From NCBI GenBank assembly GCA_001464275.1, contig LNFL01000123.1, positions 1 to 64,000 on the forward strand: a stretch of 64,000 bases of DNA, written 5' to 3'. The position numbers were made by a program, and so were the translations under genes. The stretch comes from Actinobacteria bacterium Ga0077560. Lineage in GTDB: Bacteria > Actinomycetota > Thermoleophilia > Miltoncostaeales > Miltoncostaeaceae. The first letter of the stretch is position 1; each line of letters opens with the position of its first letter. The notes beneath the pieces are model-generated. The model was given only the letters and a program-made list of their open reading frames with translations, was not told the origin of the DNA and searched no databases. Positions 51,398 to 59,307 of this stretch are shown one piece after another.

Positions 51398-53029
51398 GTG
51401 ACGAGCCCACCGTCCCCACACCACGGGCGCTCGGCGCGCCGCGGCCGAGCGGCGTGGGGCGGCGCGGTTGCGGCCGTGCTCGCGGCGACGGCCTGCGCGG
51501 CGTCGCCGGCCGCCGGCGCGCTGACCTTCACCTCGCAGGGGGCCGAACTGCTCGTGCGCTCCGACGCGGGCGCCGACACGCTGACCCTCACGATCGGCAC
51601 GCGCAGCGAGCTGGGCCCGGATCTGGTGACCCGCATCGACGTCGGCGTGCTGCAGTTCACCCTGGCGAATCCGTTCACCTTCGTGACCATCGTGGGGCGT
51701 CCCGACTGCCGGTCGTTCGGCGGGGTGGTGACGTGCCTGCGCGATCCCGGCGAACGTGTGAGCATCGAGCTGGGAGGCGGCGGCGACCGGTTCACGGCCA
51801 CCGGCTTCCCCGATCCGCTCTCGCTGGGCGGGGACTCCGGGGAGGACGTCATCCGTGGTGGTGACGGTGACGACGACATCGACGGCGGACCGGGCGACGA
51901 CGTCATCCGGGGCGGCGATGGTGACGACGACATCGACGGCGGGTCCGGTGACGACTTCGTGCTCGGCGGCGACGGCGATGACGCGCTGCAGGGCGGATTC
52001 GACGACGACGACGTCCAGGGTGGCGACGGCGTGGACACGGTGCGCGGCGGGCCCGGCGATGATCATGTGGTGGGGCAACTCGCGGGAGCACCCACGGGCA
52101 CCGCCCCGGAACTGGTGGAGGTCGCCACCGGCCTCGAGCGGCGGACGTCCGGGAAACGCTCGCTGAGCCTCATCCTGACCTCCCCGGACACCGGTGCGCC
52201 GCCGCTGCGCTTCCCGCGCTTCCCCGGGCAGCCGCTGCGAGACCAGGCCGACCTGGTGGACGGGGGCACGGGGACCGACGCGACGTCCTACGCGGGGTCG
52301 ACGCGCCCCGTGGAGATCACGCTCGACGGCCTGCCCAACGATGGCGCCGCCGGCGAGAACGACGACGTCCGGGGCGTCGAGATCATCGGGACCGGCTTCG
52401 GCAATGACCGGGTCATCGCGCAGGACGGCTCGCCCGACCTGGTGGTGTTCACACACGAGGGACGCGACCGGGTGAGCCTCGGCGACGGCGACGACATCAT
52501 CGACCCGGGGCCGGGGATTGACACGGTCACCGCTGGGGGTGGGCGTGACGGCATCCTCGCCCGGGACGGTGAGCAGGACCTGCGTCTGAACTGTGGCGCC
52601 GGGGACGACCTCATCGAAGCCGACCTGCAGGACGCGCTGGTGCCGTCGCCGTTCGGCATCGTCGGCTGTGAGGTCGCCGCCCAGGCGCCGGCACGCGAGC
52701 CGATGCCGGCGGTGCTGGGCCGGCCGCGGAGGGCGCCACAGGCCACCGCGGCGGGAACGGTTCCGGTGGAGCTGTTCTGCGGACCCCGGGCGCGGCCGCG
52801 CTGCGTGGGTCGCGTCTCGGTGACCCTCCCCGGGGCGCGGGCCGAGGTGGCGGTGGGCTACGCGATCCCACGTCGGCGCCGGGCCGTGATCCAGGTGCCG
52901 TTGCCGGCCGACGTGCGGTCGGCGCTGCGCACCCGCCGCGCGCCGGTCGCCGTCGTCGCGACGGCCGTGGAAGCCGGCCGGCTCGGACCTCGGACCAGCC
53001 GGGTGACGTTCCCCATCAGGTCCCGCTGA
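51398..53029 (+). CDS. Secreted calcium-binding RTX-repeat protein
   Basis: A 543-residue protein with a basic N-terminus and signal segment (GGAVAAVLAATACAASPAAGA). After a beta-rich region come RTX nonapeptides (GGDGDDDID, GGPGDDVIR, GGDGDDALQ) at about residues 148-222, an insert, then further Ca-binding turns (GDGDDIIDPGPGIDTV, CGAGDDLIEAD). The C-terminal 120 residues look like an Ig-type or beta-sandwich part with CGPRARPRC. RTX repeats bind calcium and fold outside the cell. No protease or lipase domain is evident. The next gene overlaps its stop (TGATG). Confidence 0.85.
   Translation: MTSPPSPHHGRSARRGRAAWGGAVAAVLAATACAASPAAGALTFTSQGAELLVRSDAGADTLTLTIGTRSELGPDLVTRIDVGVLQFTLANPFTFVTIVGRPDCRSFGGVVTCLRDPGERVSIELGGGGDRFTATGFPDPLSLGGDSGEDVIRGGDGDDDIDGGPGDDVIRGGDGDDDIDGGSGDDFVLGGDGDDALQGGFDDDDVQGGDGVDTVRGGPGDDHVVGQLAGAPTGTAPELVEVATGLERRTSGKRSLSLILTSPDTGAPPLRFPRFPGQPLRDQADLVDGGTGTDATSYAGSTRPVEITLDGLPNDGAAGENDDVRGVEIIGTGFGNDRVIAQDGSPDLVVFTHEGRDRVSLGDGDDIIDPGPGIDTVTAGGGRDGILARDGEQDLRLNCGAGDDLIEADLQDALVPSPFGIVGCEVAAQAPAREPMPAVLGRPRRAPQATAAGTVPVELFCGPRARPRCVGRVSVTLPGARAEVAVGYAIPRRRRAVIQVPLPADVRSALRTRRAPVAVVATAVEAGRLGPRTSRVTFPIRSR
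51845..52060 (+). repeat. Four tandem 54-bp units encoding RTX repeats
   Basis: Four 18-residue units start DVIRGGDGD, DVIRGGDGD, DFVLGGDGD and DDVQGGDGV. The first two are nearly identical at DNA level (GACGTCATCCG then a GACGGTGAC/GATGGTGAC core), indicating a recent duplication; the last two have drifted. Confidence 0.85.
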
Positions 53030-55191
53030 TGCTCGTCCGAGCCGCGCTGCTCGGAGCCGCGCTGCTGCTCACATCGGTGAGCGGGGCGGCGGCCGTGGTG
53101 TCACAGGTCGTGGCGACCGCGCCGCTGGCCAATCCCGCCACGGTGGCGACCGCCGGAGGGGACGGGCGCGTGTACGTCGGGACCGCTGCGGGCGGGGTCG
53201 TGGCGCGCATCGATGCGGCCGGTGGCGGGGTCCTGCAGCGTGCGCGTCCCGGCGGCGGGCGGGTGAGCGGACTGGCCGTCGATCCGGCCCGGGATCGTCT
53301 CTACGACATCGGGCCGGAGCGCGTGCTGATGGCCCGGGACGCGACCACGCTGGATGTCCGTGACCGCCTCGACCTCGCCGCAGGAGGGCCCCCCGGAGGC
53401 GTGCCCGTGGCCCTCGGCGTGGAGCCCGGCTCCGGCCGCATCGTGGTCCTGTCGGACGGGGTGGGGGGACGCGGCGAGCTGCTGGTCGTCGAGCCGGACC
53501 TCCGGATCCGTTCACGTGTCGAGCTCCCCGGGGCGCCGAGCGGGCTGGCGGTCGACCCGGGAGGCGGCCGGGCGTACGTCACGTTGCGCGGCCGCAGCGC
53601 CCTGGCGATGGTGGACCTGGCCCGGCCCGGCACGATCGCCGAGGTGCAGGTCGGCGCCGAGCCGATCGGGGTGGTCGTGCTGGTGCGCGGGACCGGGGTG
53701 CGCCTGGTGGTCACGGCGAACCGCCGCGGGCGCGACATCACCTCCGTCGAGGTCCGCGGCGACGCGCTGCGGCGGCTGGGCCGGCGCGAGGTGGGTGCGG
53801 TCCCCACGGCGATCGCGGCCGATGGCGCCCTGCCCACCGGTTCGGAGATCGCGCCGCGCGTGCACGTGAGCGCCGCCGACGGGGGTCTGACGGTGTTCCA
53901 GCGCAGCGATGCGACGGCGTCCGGGCTCACCACACTCGAACGGGTGGCGCTCGAGGGGCCCCTGGGCGCCGTGGCGGTCGACACACGCTCCCACCGGGTC
54001 GTGGCCGCCTCCTCGCAGGCGGGCCGCGCGACGCTGGTGTCGCGCTTCGAGCCGATGCTGCACGGGTTCTCCTTCCCCCAGACGTTCCAGGCCCCCGAGG
54101 TGGACCTGGCGATCGGGAGCTTCCGGCCGCCCGGCGTCTACGGCATGTGCGGCGGGGTGGCCTTCACCGCCATCGACACGTTCCGCGCGGGGGCGGTGCG
54201 CCCCAACGAGGACGAGGAGCCGCCCACAGCGGGCGTCGTGTTCGACTACGTCTTCCTACGACTGGTCGACAGCATCACCGGGGGATCACCCCCCATGTTC
54301 GCCCGCTACATCGACCACGACCGGCGCGGCCTCGACGATGTCCTGGTGCCCTTCACCTCGGTGGTGCTGCAGGAGGGGCTTCGCACGGTGACCGCCCGCA
54401 CCGCCCAGGGCGCGCTCCCCGACCTGGACCGGGGACGGCCGGTGCCGCTGGGGGTGATCCTGGCGGAGGGTGTGTTCGCCGACCCCTTCCGCGACCACGT
54501 GGTCACCGCGGTGGGCCACTTCCTCACGCCCGGTGGTGAACGGGTGATCGAGGTCTACGACCCGAACTTCCCCAACCGCCTGAGCTTCTACTTCACCCAG
54601 CGGCGCATCGTGGCGACCGACCGGCAGGGGACGCCGCAGCGCGTGATCGACGCGGCCACGGGCGAGGAGCGGGACCTCACGTTCCGCGGGCTCATCTCCG
54701 CCGCCGACGCGTATGCGGCGCGTCGCCCCCCGTGGGCCGACGGGCCGGTCGGCACGCCCAGGCTCCTGCCGGGAACGACGGTTCGGGCGTCCAGATCCGG
54801 CCGCGCCACGGTGACATTGCGCTGGACCAGTCCCACCTCGTGGCGCAGCCTGCGGCACGTCGATCTGCGGCTCTCCGACGGGAGCGGGGTCATCGGCACC
54901 GTGCGCCTCGACCGCGGGCGGACGCTCGGGGTCGTCGGTCCCTCGGGCGGCGGGCCGTCGGGCGCTCCGGGATCCGCCCGCATCCTGCGACGGGGACCCG
55001 TGAGCGTGGACCTGCGGGGGAGCCGGGTCGTGCGAACGGGGGCCGGGGGCCGGACCGTCACCATGCGGGTCGTCCTGCGCCTTCGTGGCATCACCGGTCG
55101 CGCCGTGCGGCTGGACGCCGGCGCGACCGGGATCACGGGCAACCGGCAGCCACCGCGCCCCGTGGGACGGATCACGCTGCCGCCACGCTGA
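53029..55191 (+). CDS. Secreted beta-propeller protein with papain-like cysteine peptidase domain
   Basis: A 720-residue exported protein (signal AALLGAALLLTSVSGAAA). Residues about 30-340 are a YVTN/NHL-type propeller (GRVYVGTAAGGVVARID, VSGLAVDPARDRLYDI, PSGLAVDPGGGRAYVTLRG, LGAVAVDTRSHRVVAAS). Residues about 345-560 resemble a bacterial papain-like domain: Cys in YGMCGGVAFTAIDTF, His in FRDHVVTAVGHFLT and Asn in IEVYDPNFPN, in the correct order for a Cys-His-Asn triad. The C-terminus (about 590-720) is beta-rich, perhaps a sandwich domain. ATG overlaps the RTX gene stop, so the two secreted proteins are co-translated. Peptidase activity is inference. Confidence 0.72.
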   Translation: MLVRAALLGAALLLTSVSGAAAVVSQVVATAPLANPATVATAGGDGRVYVGTAAGGVVARIDAAGGGVLQRARPGGGRVSGLAVDPARDRLYDIGPERVLMARDATTLDVRDRLDLAAGGPPGGVPVALGVEPGSGRIVVLSDGVGGRGELLVVEPDLRIRSRVELPGAPSGLAVDPGGGRAYVTLRGRSALAMVDLARPGTIAEVQVGAEPIGVVVLVRGTGVRLVVTANRRGRDITSVEVRGDALRRLGRREVGAVPTAIAADGALPTGSEIAPRVHVSAADGGLTVFQRSDATASGLTTLERVALEGPLGAVAVDTRSHRVVAASSQAGRATLVSRFEPMLHGFSFPQTFQAPEVDLAIGSFRPPGVYGMCGGVAFTAIDTFRAGAVRPNEDEEPPTAGVVFDYVFLRLVDSITGGSPPMFARYIDHDRRGLDDVLVPFTSVVLQEGLRTVTARTAQGALPDLDRGRPVPLGVILAEGVFADPFRDHVVTAVGHFLTPGGERVIEVYDPNFPNRLSFYFTQRRIVATDRQGTPQRVIDAATGEERDLTFRGLISAADAYAARRPPWADGPVGTPRLLPGTTVRASRSGRATVTLRWTSPTSWRSLRHVDLRLSDGSGVIGTVRLDRGRTLGVVGPSGGGPSGAPGSARILRRGPVSVDLRGSRVVRTGAGGRTVTMRVVLRLRGITGRAVRLDAGATGITGNRQPPRPVGRITLPPR

Positions 55192-55207
55192 CCGTGCGGC
55201 CCCTGGC

Positions 55208-55232
55208 CCGACGATCCGACGAGGATCGGCGG
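55208..55232. terminator. Terminator hairpin between convergent genes
   Basis: CCGACGATCC (55208-55217) pairs with GGATCGGCGG (55223-55232) with one mismatch and a five-base loop, in the 44-bp gap between the propeller gene stop and the SIMPL gene stop. Confidence 0.5.
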
Positions 55233-55235
55233 TGT

Positions 55236-55703
55236 CTACGTCGCCGGGACGATGCGGTAGGTCACGCTCACCGACTCGTAGATGAATGGCGGGACCGAAC
55301 ACACCTTCCTGCGGGGCCCGCGCCCCACGACGCGTCGGCGTCCGTCCTCACCGCGGCGCACGATGGGCTTGCGCACCACCCGGCAGTACGGCCCGCTGAA
55401 GAAGCCGTAGTTCTGCTCGGTGACGCTGGTCACCGCTCCCAGGGTCACGCCCGTGAGCGCGGCGATGCGGGTGGCCTGCAGGCGGGCGCGTTCCAGGGCG
55501 GCCGGGAGCGCCGCATCCTGGGCGGCGCGGACCGCGGCGGCGATCGTCTTCTGGGTCTTCACCTTCGGTGCCTTCACGCGCTGCTGCACCGTGCCGCCGG
55601 CGGTGATGGTGTCGAGCGCCGGCGTGGGGGTCTGCGCCCCACCGGTCGCGGAGGCCGAGATGGCCAGCGCGACGGCGGCGAGGGTGACGGGGAGTCGCTT
55701 CAT
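55236..55703 (-). CDS. SIMPL-domain (DUF541) exported protein
   Basis: A 155-residue protein with a signal peptide (LPVTLAAVALAISASATGGA). The C-terminal half of a SIMPL domain is recognisable: AAQDAALPAALERARLQATRIAALTGVTLGAVTSVTEQN (in parts AALERARLQATRIAALTGV and LGAVTSVTEQN) and a final VSVTYRI strand. The N-terminal half is shorter than in typical SIMPL proteins. Two Cys (GPYCRVV, KVCSVPP) may form a disulfide. ATG at 55703 follows AGAGGT. Role unknown; likely periplasmic/envelope. Confidence 0.7.
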   Translation of the reverse strand: MKRLPVTLAAVALAISASATGGAQTPTPALDTITAGGTVQQRVKAPKVKTQKTIAAAVRAAQDAALPAALERARLQATRIAALTGVTLGAVTSVTEQNYGFFSGPYCRVVRKPIVRRGEDGRRRVVGRGPRRKVCSVPPFIYESVSVTYRIVPAT

Positions 55704-55878
55704 CGTGCACCTCTGGTCGGGATGCCGTTCCCACCCCCATGTCCGGCAGTCGACCATGCGTTACATGTGACCACGACAACGCAACCATGGTGCGCGACCG
55801 CCGCGCGGGCGGCCCCGTCCGTACGCGTCCTTCGGGGAACCCGATCATCGGCGGGAAGGTGATGCGGACACGGCTCTC

Positions 55879-55884
55879 TAGGAT
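55879..55884 (+). promoter_or_regulatory. Leaderless -10 element (TAGGAT) for the GntR regulator
   Basis: TAGGAT lies 6 bases before the GTG at 55891; the gap GAGGCG could act as a weak ribosome-binding site, but it is too close to the start. Confidence 0.5.
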
Positions 55885-55890
55885 GAGGCG

Positions 55891-56721
55891 GTGACCAGCA
55901 TCTCGCCAGACCCCGCGGCGTCCGCGGCGGATCCGGGCCGGCCCGAGGACGGCCGGTTGCTGTCGCAGATCCGCCCGGTGGGCGGAGGGGACGTGTTCGA
56001 GGAGGTGCTGCAGCGCCTCATGCACCTGGTGAAGCTCGGCCTCGTGCCCATCGGTTCGCGGCTGCCCCCGGAGCGCGAGCTGGCCGCGAGCCTCGGGGTG
56101 AGCCGCCAGACGCTGCGGGAGGTCCTCCGGTCGCTCGTGCAGACCGGGCACCTTGAGACCCGCCGTGGTCGCGGCGGCGGCACGTTCGTGCGCGACTGGC
56201 ACGCCGTGCGGTCGGAGGTGGACGCCCGCCGGGTGGCGCGCGGGATGGGCGCGCAGCTCGGCAACATCCTCGACCTGCGCTGGGTCGTCGAGCCGGGGGC
56301 GGCGGCGCTCACGGCGCGCCGTGGCACCGAGGACACCGATCGCCGGCTCGCGGAGGGCCTGGCCGCGCTGGCCACCGCGCCCAGGACGACCTTCCCGGCC
56401 ACCGAACGGCGACCGCGCGATCCGGCGGGGGCGGCGGCCGCCACCGGGGTGGACTACCGCGCCGCCGATGCCCAGTTCCACATGCTGATCGGCGAGCTCA
56501 CCGGTTCCCGCGCGGTGTTCGAGGTGGTGGTGGAGATCCAGTTCCAGCTCACCGACCTGCTGTCGGTGACCCCGCAGATGGCCGAGGTGCTGCACCACTC
56601 CGACGAGCAGCACCTGGCGATCGTCGATGCGATCGGGCGTCGGGACCCCGAGGGGGCCGCCGCCGCGATGCGCGAGCACCTGGAGAGCACGGCGACGTTT
56701 CTGGAGGCGTTCTTCGACTGA
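55891..56721 (+). CDS. GntR-family (FadR/FCD) transcriptional regulator
   Basis: A 276-residue regulator: winged helix (GLVPIGSRLPPERELAASLGVS, RQTLREVLRSLVQTGHLETRRGRGGGTFV, about 45-105) and a C-terminal FCD ligand domain (DLRWVVEPGAAALTARR, DAQFHMLIGELTGS, DEQHLAIVDAIGRRDPEGAAAAMREHLE) with Asp and three His as a metal/ligand pocket. It is directly upstream of, and probably represses, the ligase-nitrilase-amidotransferase operon through the inverted repeat at 56746-56759. The effector may be an organic acid or amine product. Confidence 0.9.
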   Translation: MTSISPDPAASAADPGRPEDGRLLSQIRPVGGGDVFEEVLQRLMHLVKLGLVPIGSRLPPERELAASLGVSRQTLREVLRSLVQTGHLETRRGRGGGTFVRDWHAVRSEVDARRVARGMGAQLGNILDLRWVVEPGAAALTARRGTEDTDRRLAEGLAALATAPRTTFPATERRPRDPAGAAAATGVDYRAADAQFHMLIGELTGSRAVFEVVVEIQFQLTDLLSVTPQMAEVLHHSDEQHLAIVDAIGRRDPEGAAAAMREHLESTATFLEAFFD

Positions 56722-56735
56722 GCACGCGGTGCATA

Positions 56736-56765
56736 TTGCATAAAGGTCTGTCCTCAGACTATTTT
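56736..56765 (+). promoter_or_regulatory. Promoter with operator in the spacer, upstream of the GS-like operon
   Basis: TTGCAT (56736-56741), 18 bases, TATTTT (56760-56765). The spacer contains a perfect inverted repeat GTCTG-TCCT-CAGAC (56746-56759). A second symmetric element TGCATATTGCA lies at 56730-56740. This 40-bp patch is strikingly A+T-rich for the window. FCD-type regulators commonly bind short inverted repeats with a small spacer, so it is a good site for the adjacent regulator. Confidence 0.65.
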
Positions 56766-56780
56766 CCTTCCCGAAGGCGC

Positions 56781-56798
56781 GACCGGCCCTTGCCGGTC
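56781..56798 (+). promoter_or_regulatory. Hairpin in the 5-prime leader of the GS-like gene
   Basis: GACCGGC and GCCGGTC form a perfect 7-bp stem with loop CCTT, about 10-15 bases after the predicted transcript start, in a leader of some 70 bases. A second, weaker hairpin may follow (TGTCG ... CGACA, about 56799-56820). No known riboswitch is recognised. Confidence 0.4.
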
Positions 56799-56844
56799 TG
56801 TCGGGACGGCGCCCCACGACACCACAGGCGTGGAGGGAAGCGGA

Positions 56845-58314
56845 ATGGCGACCACAGCGGTCAGCAGGCCCAGGCTCGAACCGTTCATCCAGCGTCACGG
56901 GCTCTGGAACGACGAGCAGCGTGAGGCGGCGGACAGGGTCCGGGCGGAGATCCGCGAGCGCGGTCTCAGGTTCATCCGTCTCGGCTGGGGCGACCAGCAC
57001 GGGATCGTCCGGGGGAAGACGCTCTCGGTGCCGGAGTTCATGCGCGTGCTGGAGGACGGGAAGGACTTCCAGCTCGTGACGACGCTGTTCGACACCACGA
57101 ACCATCCCATCGTCGCGCCGTTCGCCGGCGAGGGGCCGTTCGGCGTCGAGGAGATGATGGGGCTGCCCGATGGCGTGCTGGTACCGGACCCCACCACGTT
57201 CCACGTGCTGCCCTGGGTGCCCGACACCGGCTGGCTGCTCGCCGACGCGCACCTCAACAGTGGTGCGCCGTGCCCGTTCTCGACCCGGCAGCTGCTGCGC
57301 CAGCAGATCTCGCGGCTCGCGTCCGAGGGGTTCGAGTACACGACCGGACTCGAGATCGAGTTCTACGTCACGCGCCTGCTGGATCCGCGGCTGTCGCCCG
57401 AGGAGAGCGGCTGGCCGCCGGAGCCGCCCCGCGTGGAGGCGCTGGCCCACGGCTTCCAGTACCTCACCGAGAACCGGAATGACGAGGTCGACGAGATCCT
57501 GAGCGTGATCTGGGGGACGCTCGAGGGCCTGGGCCTGCCGATCGCATCGCTCGAGGACGAGTGGGGACCGGGCCAGTGCGAGGTGACCTTCGGCCCCCAG
57601 CCGGCGATGCGGGCCGCCGACGACGCCCTGCTGGTACGGACCGCCATCAAGCAGGTCTGCCGGCGCCACGGGTACCACGCGACGTTCATGGCGTGTCCGG
57701 CGCTCCCGAACTTCTTCTTCAGCGGCTGGCACCTGCACCAGTCGCTGGTCGACACCGCGACCGGCGCCAACGCCTTCACGGAGCGCCAGGGTGATGAGCT
57801 GCTGTCGGAGGTGGGCCGCGGCTTCCTGGGCGGGCTGCTGGAGCACGCGGGCGCGGCGTCGGTCTTCACGACGCCCACCATCACGGGCTACAAGCGGTTC
57901 CGTCCCGACTCGTTCGCCCCGGAGAACGCGTGCTGGGCGTTCGAGAACCGCGGCGCCATGCTGCGCGTGATCGGCGGGCCGGGAAGCGAGGGCGCGCGGA
58001 TCGAGAACCGGATCGGCGACCCCGCCGCGAACCCCTACCTGTACATGGCCTCGCAGCTCGTGGCCGGGCGCGCCGGCATCGCCGCGGGCACGGACCCCGG
58101 GCCGCCGGTCTCGGCCGCGTACCTCAACGACCGTCCGCGGCTGCCGCACAGCCTGATGGAGGCGCTCGACGCGCTCAGGGCCGACACCCTGTTCCGCGCC
58201 GAGCTCGGCGACACGTTCGTGGACTACATGCTCGGCCTCAAGTCGTTCGAGGTCTCGCGTTTCCTGAGTCACGTCACCGACTGGGAGCAGCGTGAGTACT
58301 TCGAGGTGTTCTAG
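56845..58314 (+). CDS. Glutamine synthetase-like gamma-glutamyl-amine ligase
   Basis: A 489-residue GS-fold ligase. Recognisable GS motifs: GLEIEFYVTRLL (metal-binding Glu), DEWGPGQCEVTFGPQPA, FFFSGWHLHQSL (NGxHxH-like) and FENRGAMLRVIGG followed by ARIENRIGDPAANPYLYMA. It is more like GlnA3/PuuA/TdnQ-type enzymes, which join glutamate to organic amines, than like housekeeping GlnA; the usual adenylylation-site segment is not evident. ATG at 56845 follows GGAGGGAAG. First gene of an operon with a nitrilase and an amidotransferase. Amine substrate unknown. Confidence 0.85.
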   Translation: MATTAVSRPRLEPFIQRHGLWNDEQREAADRVRAEIRERGLRFIRLGWGDQHGIVRGKTLSVPEFMRVLEDGKDFQLVTTLFDTTNHPIVAPFAGEGPFGVEEMMGLPDGVLVPDPTTFHVLPWVPDTGWLLADAHLNSGAPCPFSTRQLLRQQISRLASEGFEYTTGLEIEFYVTRLLDPRLSPEESGWPPEPPRVEALAHGFQYLTENRNDEVDEILSVIWGTLEGLGLPIASLEDEWGPGQCEVTFGPQPAMRAADDALLVRTAIKQVCRRHGYHATFMACPALPNFFFSGWHLHQSLVDTATGANAFTERQGDELLSEVGRGFLGGLLEHAGAASVFTTPTITGYKRFRPDSFAPENACWAFENRGAMLRVIGGPGSEGARIENRIGDPAANPYLYMASQLVAGRAGIAAGTDPGPPVSAAYLNDRPRLPHSLMEALDALRADTLFRAELGDTFVDYMLGLKSFEVSRFLSHVTDWEQREYFEVF

Positions 58315-58324
58315 CGCCCAGCAC

Positions 58325-58350
58325 GGGGGCCGGCGGTGACGCCGGCCCCC
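58325..58350 (+). promoter_or_regulatory. Perfect GC hairpin enclosing the nitrilase start codon
   Basis: GGGGGCCGGC (58325-58334) and GCCGGCCCCC (58341-58350) form a perfect 10-bp all-G/C stem. The six-base loop GGTGAC contains the GTG start of the nitrilase at 58336. It could end part of the transcription after the ligase gene, or control translation of the nitrilase. Confidence 0.55.
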
Positions 58351-59307
58351 ACGGGTGCCAACGGCGTGCTGCGCGTGGCCGCGGCCCAGGCCCGGCCCGT
58401 GTGGCTGGACGCCGGGGCCACCACGGATCGGGTGGAGGCGCTGATCGAGGAGGCGGCGCAGGCGGGGGTGGGCCTGCTGGCCTTCCCCGAGACGTTCCTG
58501 CCCGGGTACCCGGTCTGGGTGTGCCGCACCGACGGGGCCAGGTTCGAGGACCCCCGGCAGAAGCGGGCCTTCGCGCAGTACCTGGCCGCGGCGGTGGAGA
58601 TCGACGGTCCCGAGGTGGCCAGGGTCTGCCGTGCGGCCGCCCGGCACGGGGTGTTCGTCTACCTCGGGATCGCCGAGCGCTGTCCGGCCGCCGGAGGCGG
58701 CACGGTGTATTGCACGCTGCTGGCGATCGACCCGGAACAGGGCGTGGTGGGGGCGCACCGCAAGCTGGTGCCCACCCACGACGAGCGCTTGGTGTGGGGT
58801 CGCGGCGACGGTCACGGCCTGCGGACCCACAGCGTCGGAGGCGTGCGCACCGGTGGCCTGAGCTGCTGGGAGAACTGGATGCCGCAGGCCCGGCACGCGC
58901 TGTACTGCGAGGGCGAGGAGCTCCACATCTCCACGTGGCCCGGGGCGCCGGCCATGACCGCCGACGCGCCCCGGCTGGTCGCGCTCGAGGGTCGCGTGTA
59001 CTCGCTGGCCGCCAGCGGGCTGCTCTCGCACGAGGACATCCCGGAGTGGTTCGAGTTCGCCCGGGAGATGCGCGGCGAGGATGCCGGGTTCCCGTTCCGG
59101 GGCGGATCCGGCATCGTGGGACCCGACGGGCGGTGGGTGGTGGGCCCGGTGGTCGGAACCGAGGGACTGGTGATCGCGGACATCGAGCTGGACCGGGTGC
59201 GGCAGGAACGGCTCTCGTTCGACGTGGCGGGCCACTACGCCCGGCCCGACGTGTTCGAGGTGACCGTGCACCGCCGCAGGCTGTCGGCCGGGACGTTCAC
59301 CGAGTGA
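58336..59307 (+). CDS. Nitrilase (aliphatic/aromatic nitrilase branch)
   Basis: A 323-residue carbon-nitrogen hydrolase. The triad is complete: Glu in LLAFPETFLPGYPVWV, Lys in GAHRKLVPTHDERLVWG and Cys in TGGLSCWENWMPQARHAL. The FPETFLPGYP and CWENWMP patterns are those of true nitrilases (nitrile to acid plus ammonia) rather than amidases. GTG at 58336 lies in a hairpin loop; GTG at 58366 is an in-frame alternative. Lies between a GS-like ligase and an amidotransferase, so nitrile breakdown and gamma-glutamyl chemistry are linked here. Confidence 0.88.
   Translation: MTPAPTGANGVLRVAAAQARPVWLDAGATTDRVEALIEEAAQAGVGLLAFPETFLPGYPVWVCRTDGARFEDPRQKRAFAQYLAAAVEIDGPEVARVCRAAARHGVFVYLGIAERCPAAGGGTVYCTLLAIDPEQGVVGAHRKLVPTHDERLVWGRGDGHGLRTHSVGGVRTGGLSCWENWMPQARHALYCEGEELHISTWPGAPAMTADAPRLVALEGRVYSLAASGLLSHEDIPEWFEFAREMRGEDAGFPFRGGSGIVGPDGRWVVGPVVGTEGLVIADIELDRVRQERLSFDVAGHYARPDVFEVTVHRRRLSAGTFTE

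Noticed and set aside
51845-52060. Regular repeats that could be mistaken for a CRISPR array or minisatellite
   Set aside because: The 54-bp units are in frame, have no spacers, and encode standard RTX calcium-binding nonapeptides.
55348-59271. Very long open frame on the minus strand (about 1300 codons), opposite the GntR, GS-like and nitrilase genes
   Set aside because: It is the shadow of strongly recognisable plus-strand genes in high-GC DNA; its translation is Arg/His/Gly-rich and shows no family.
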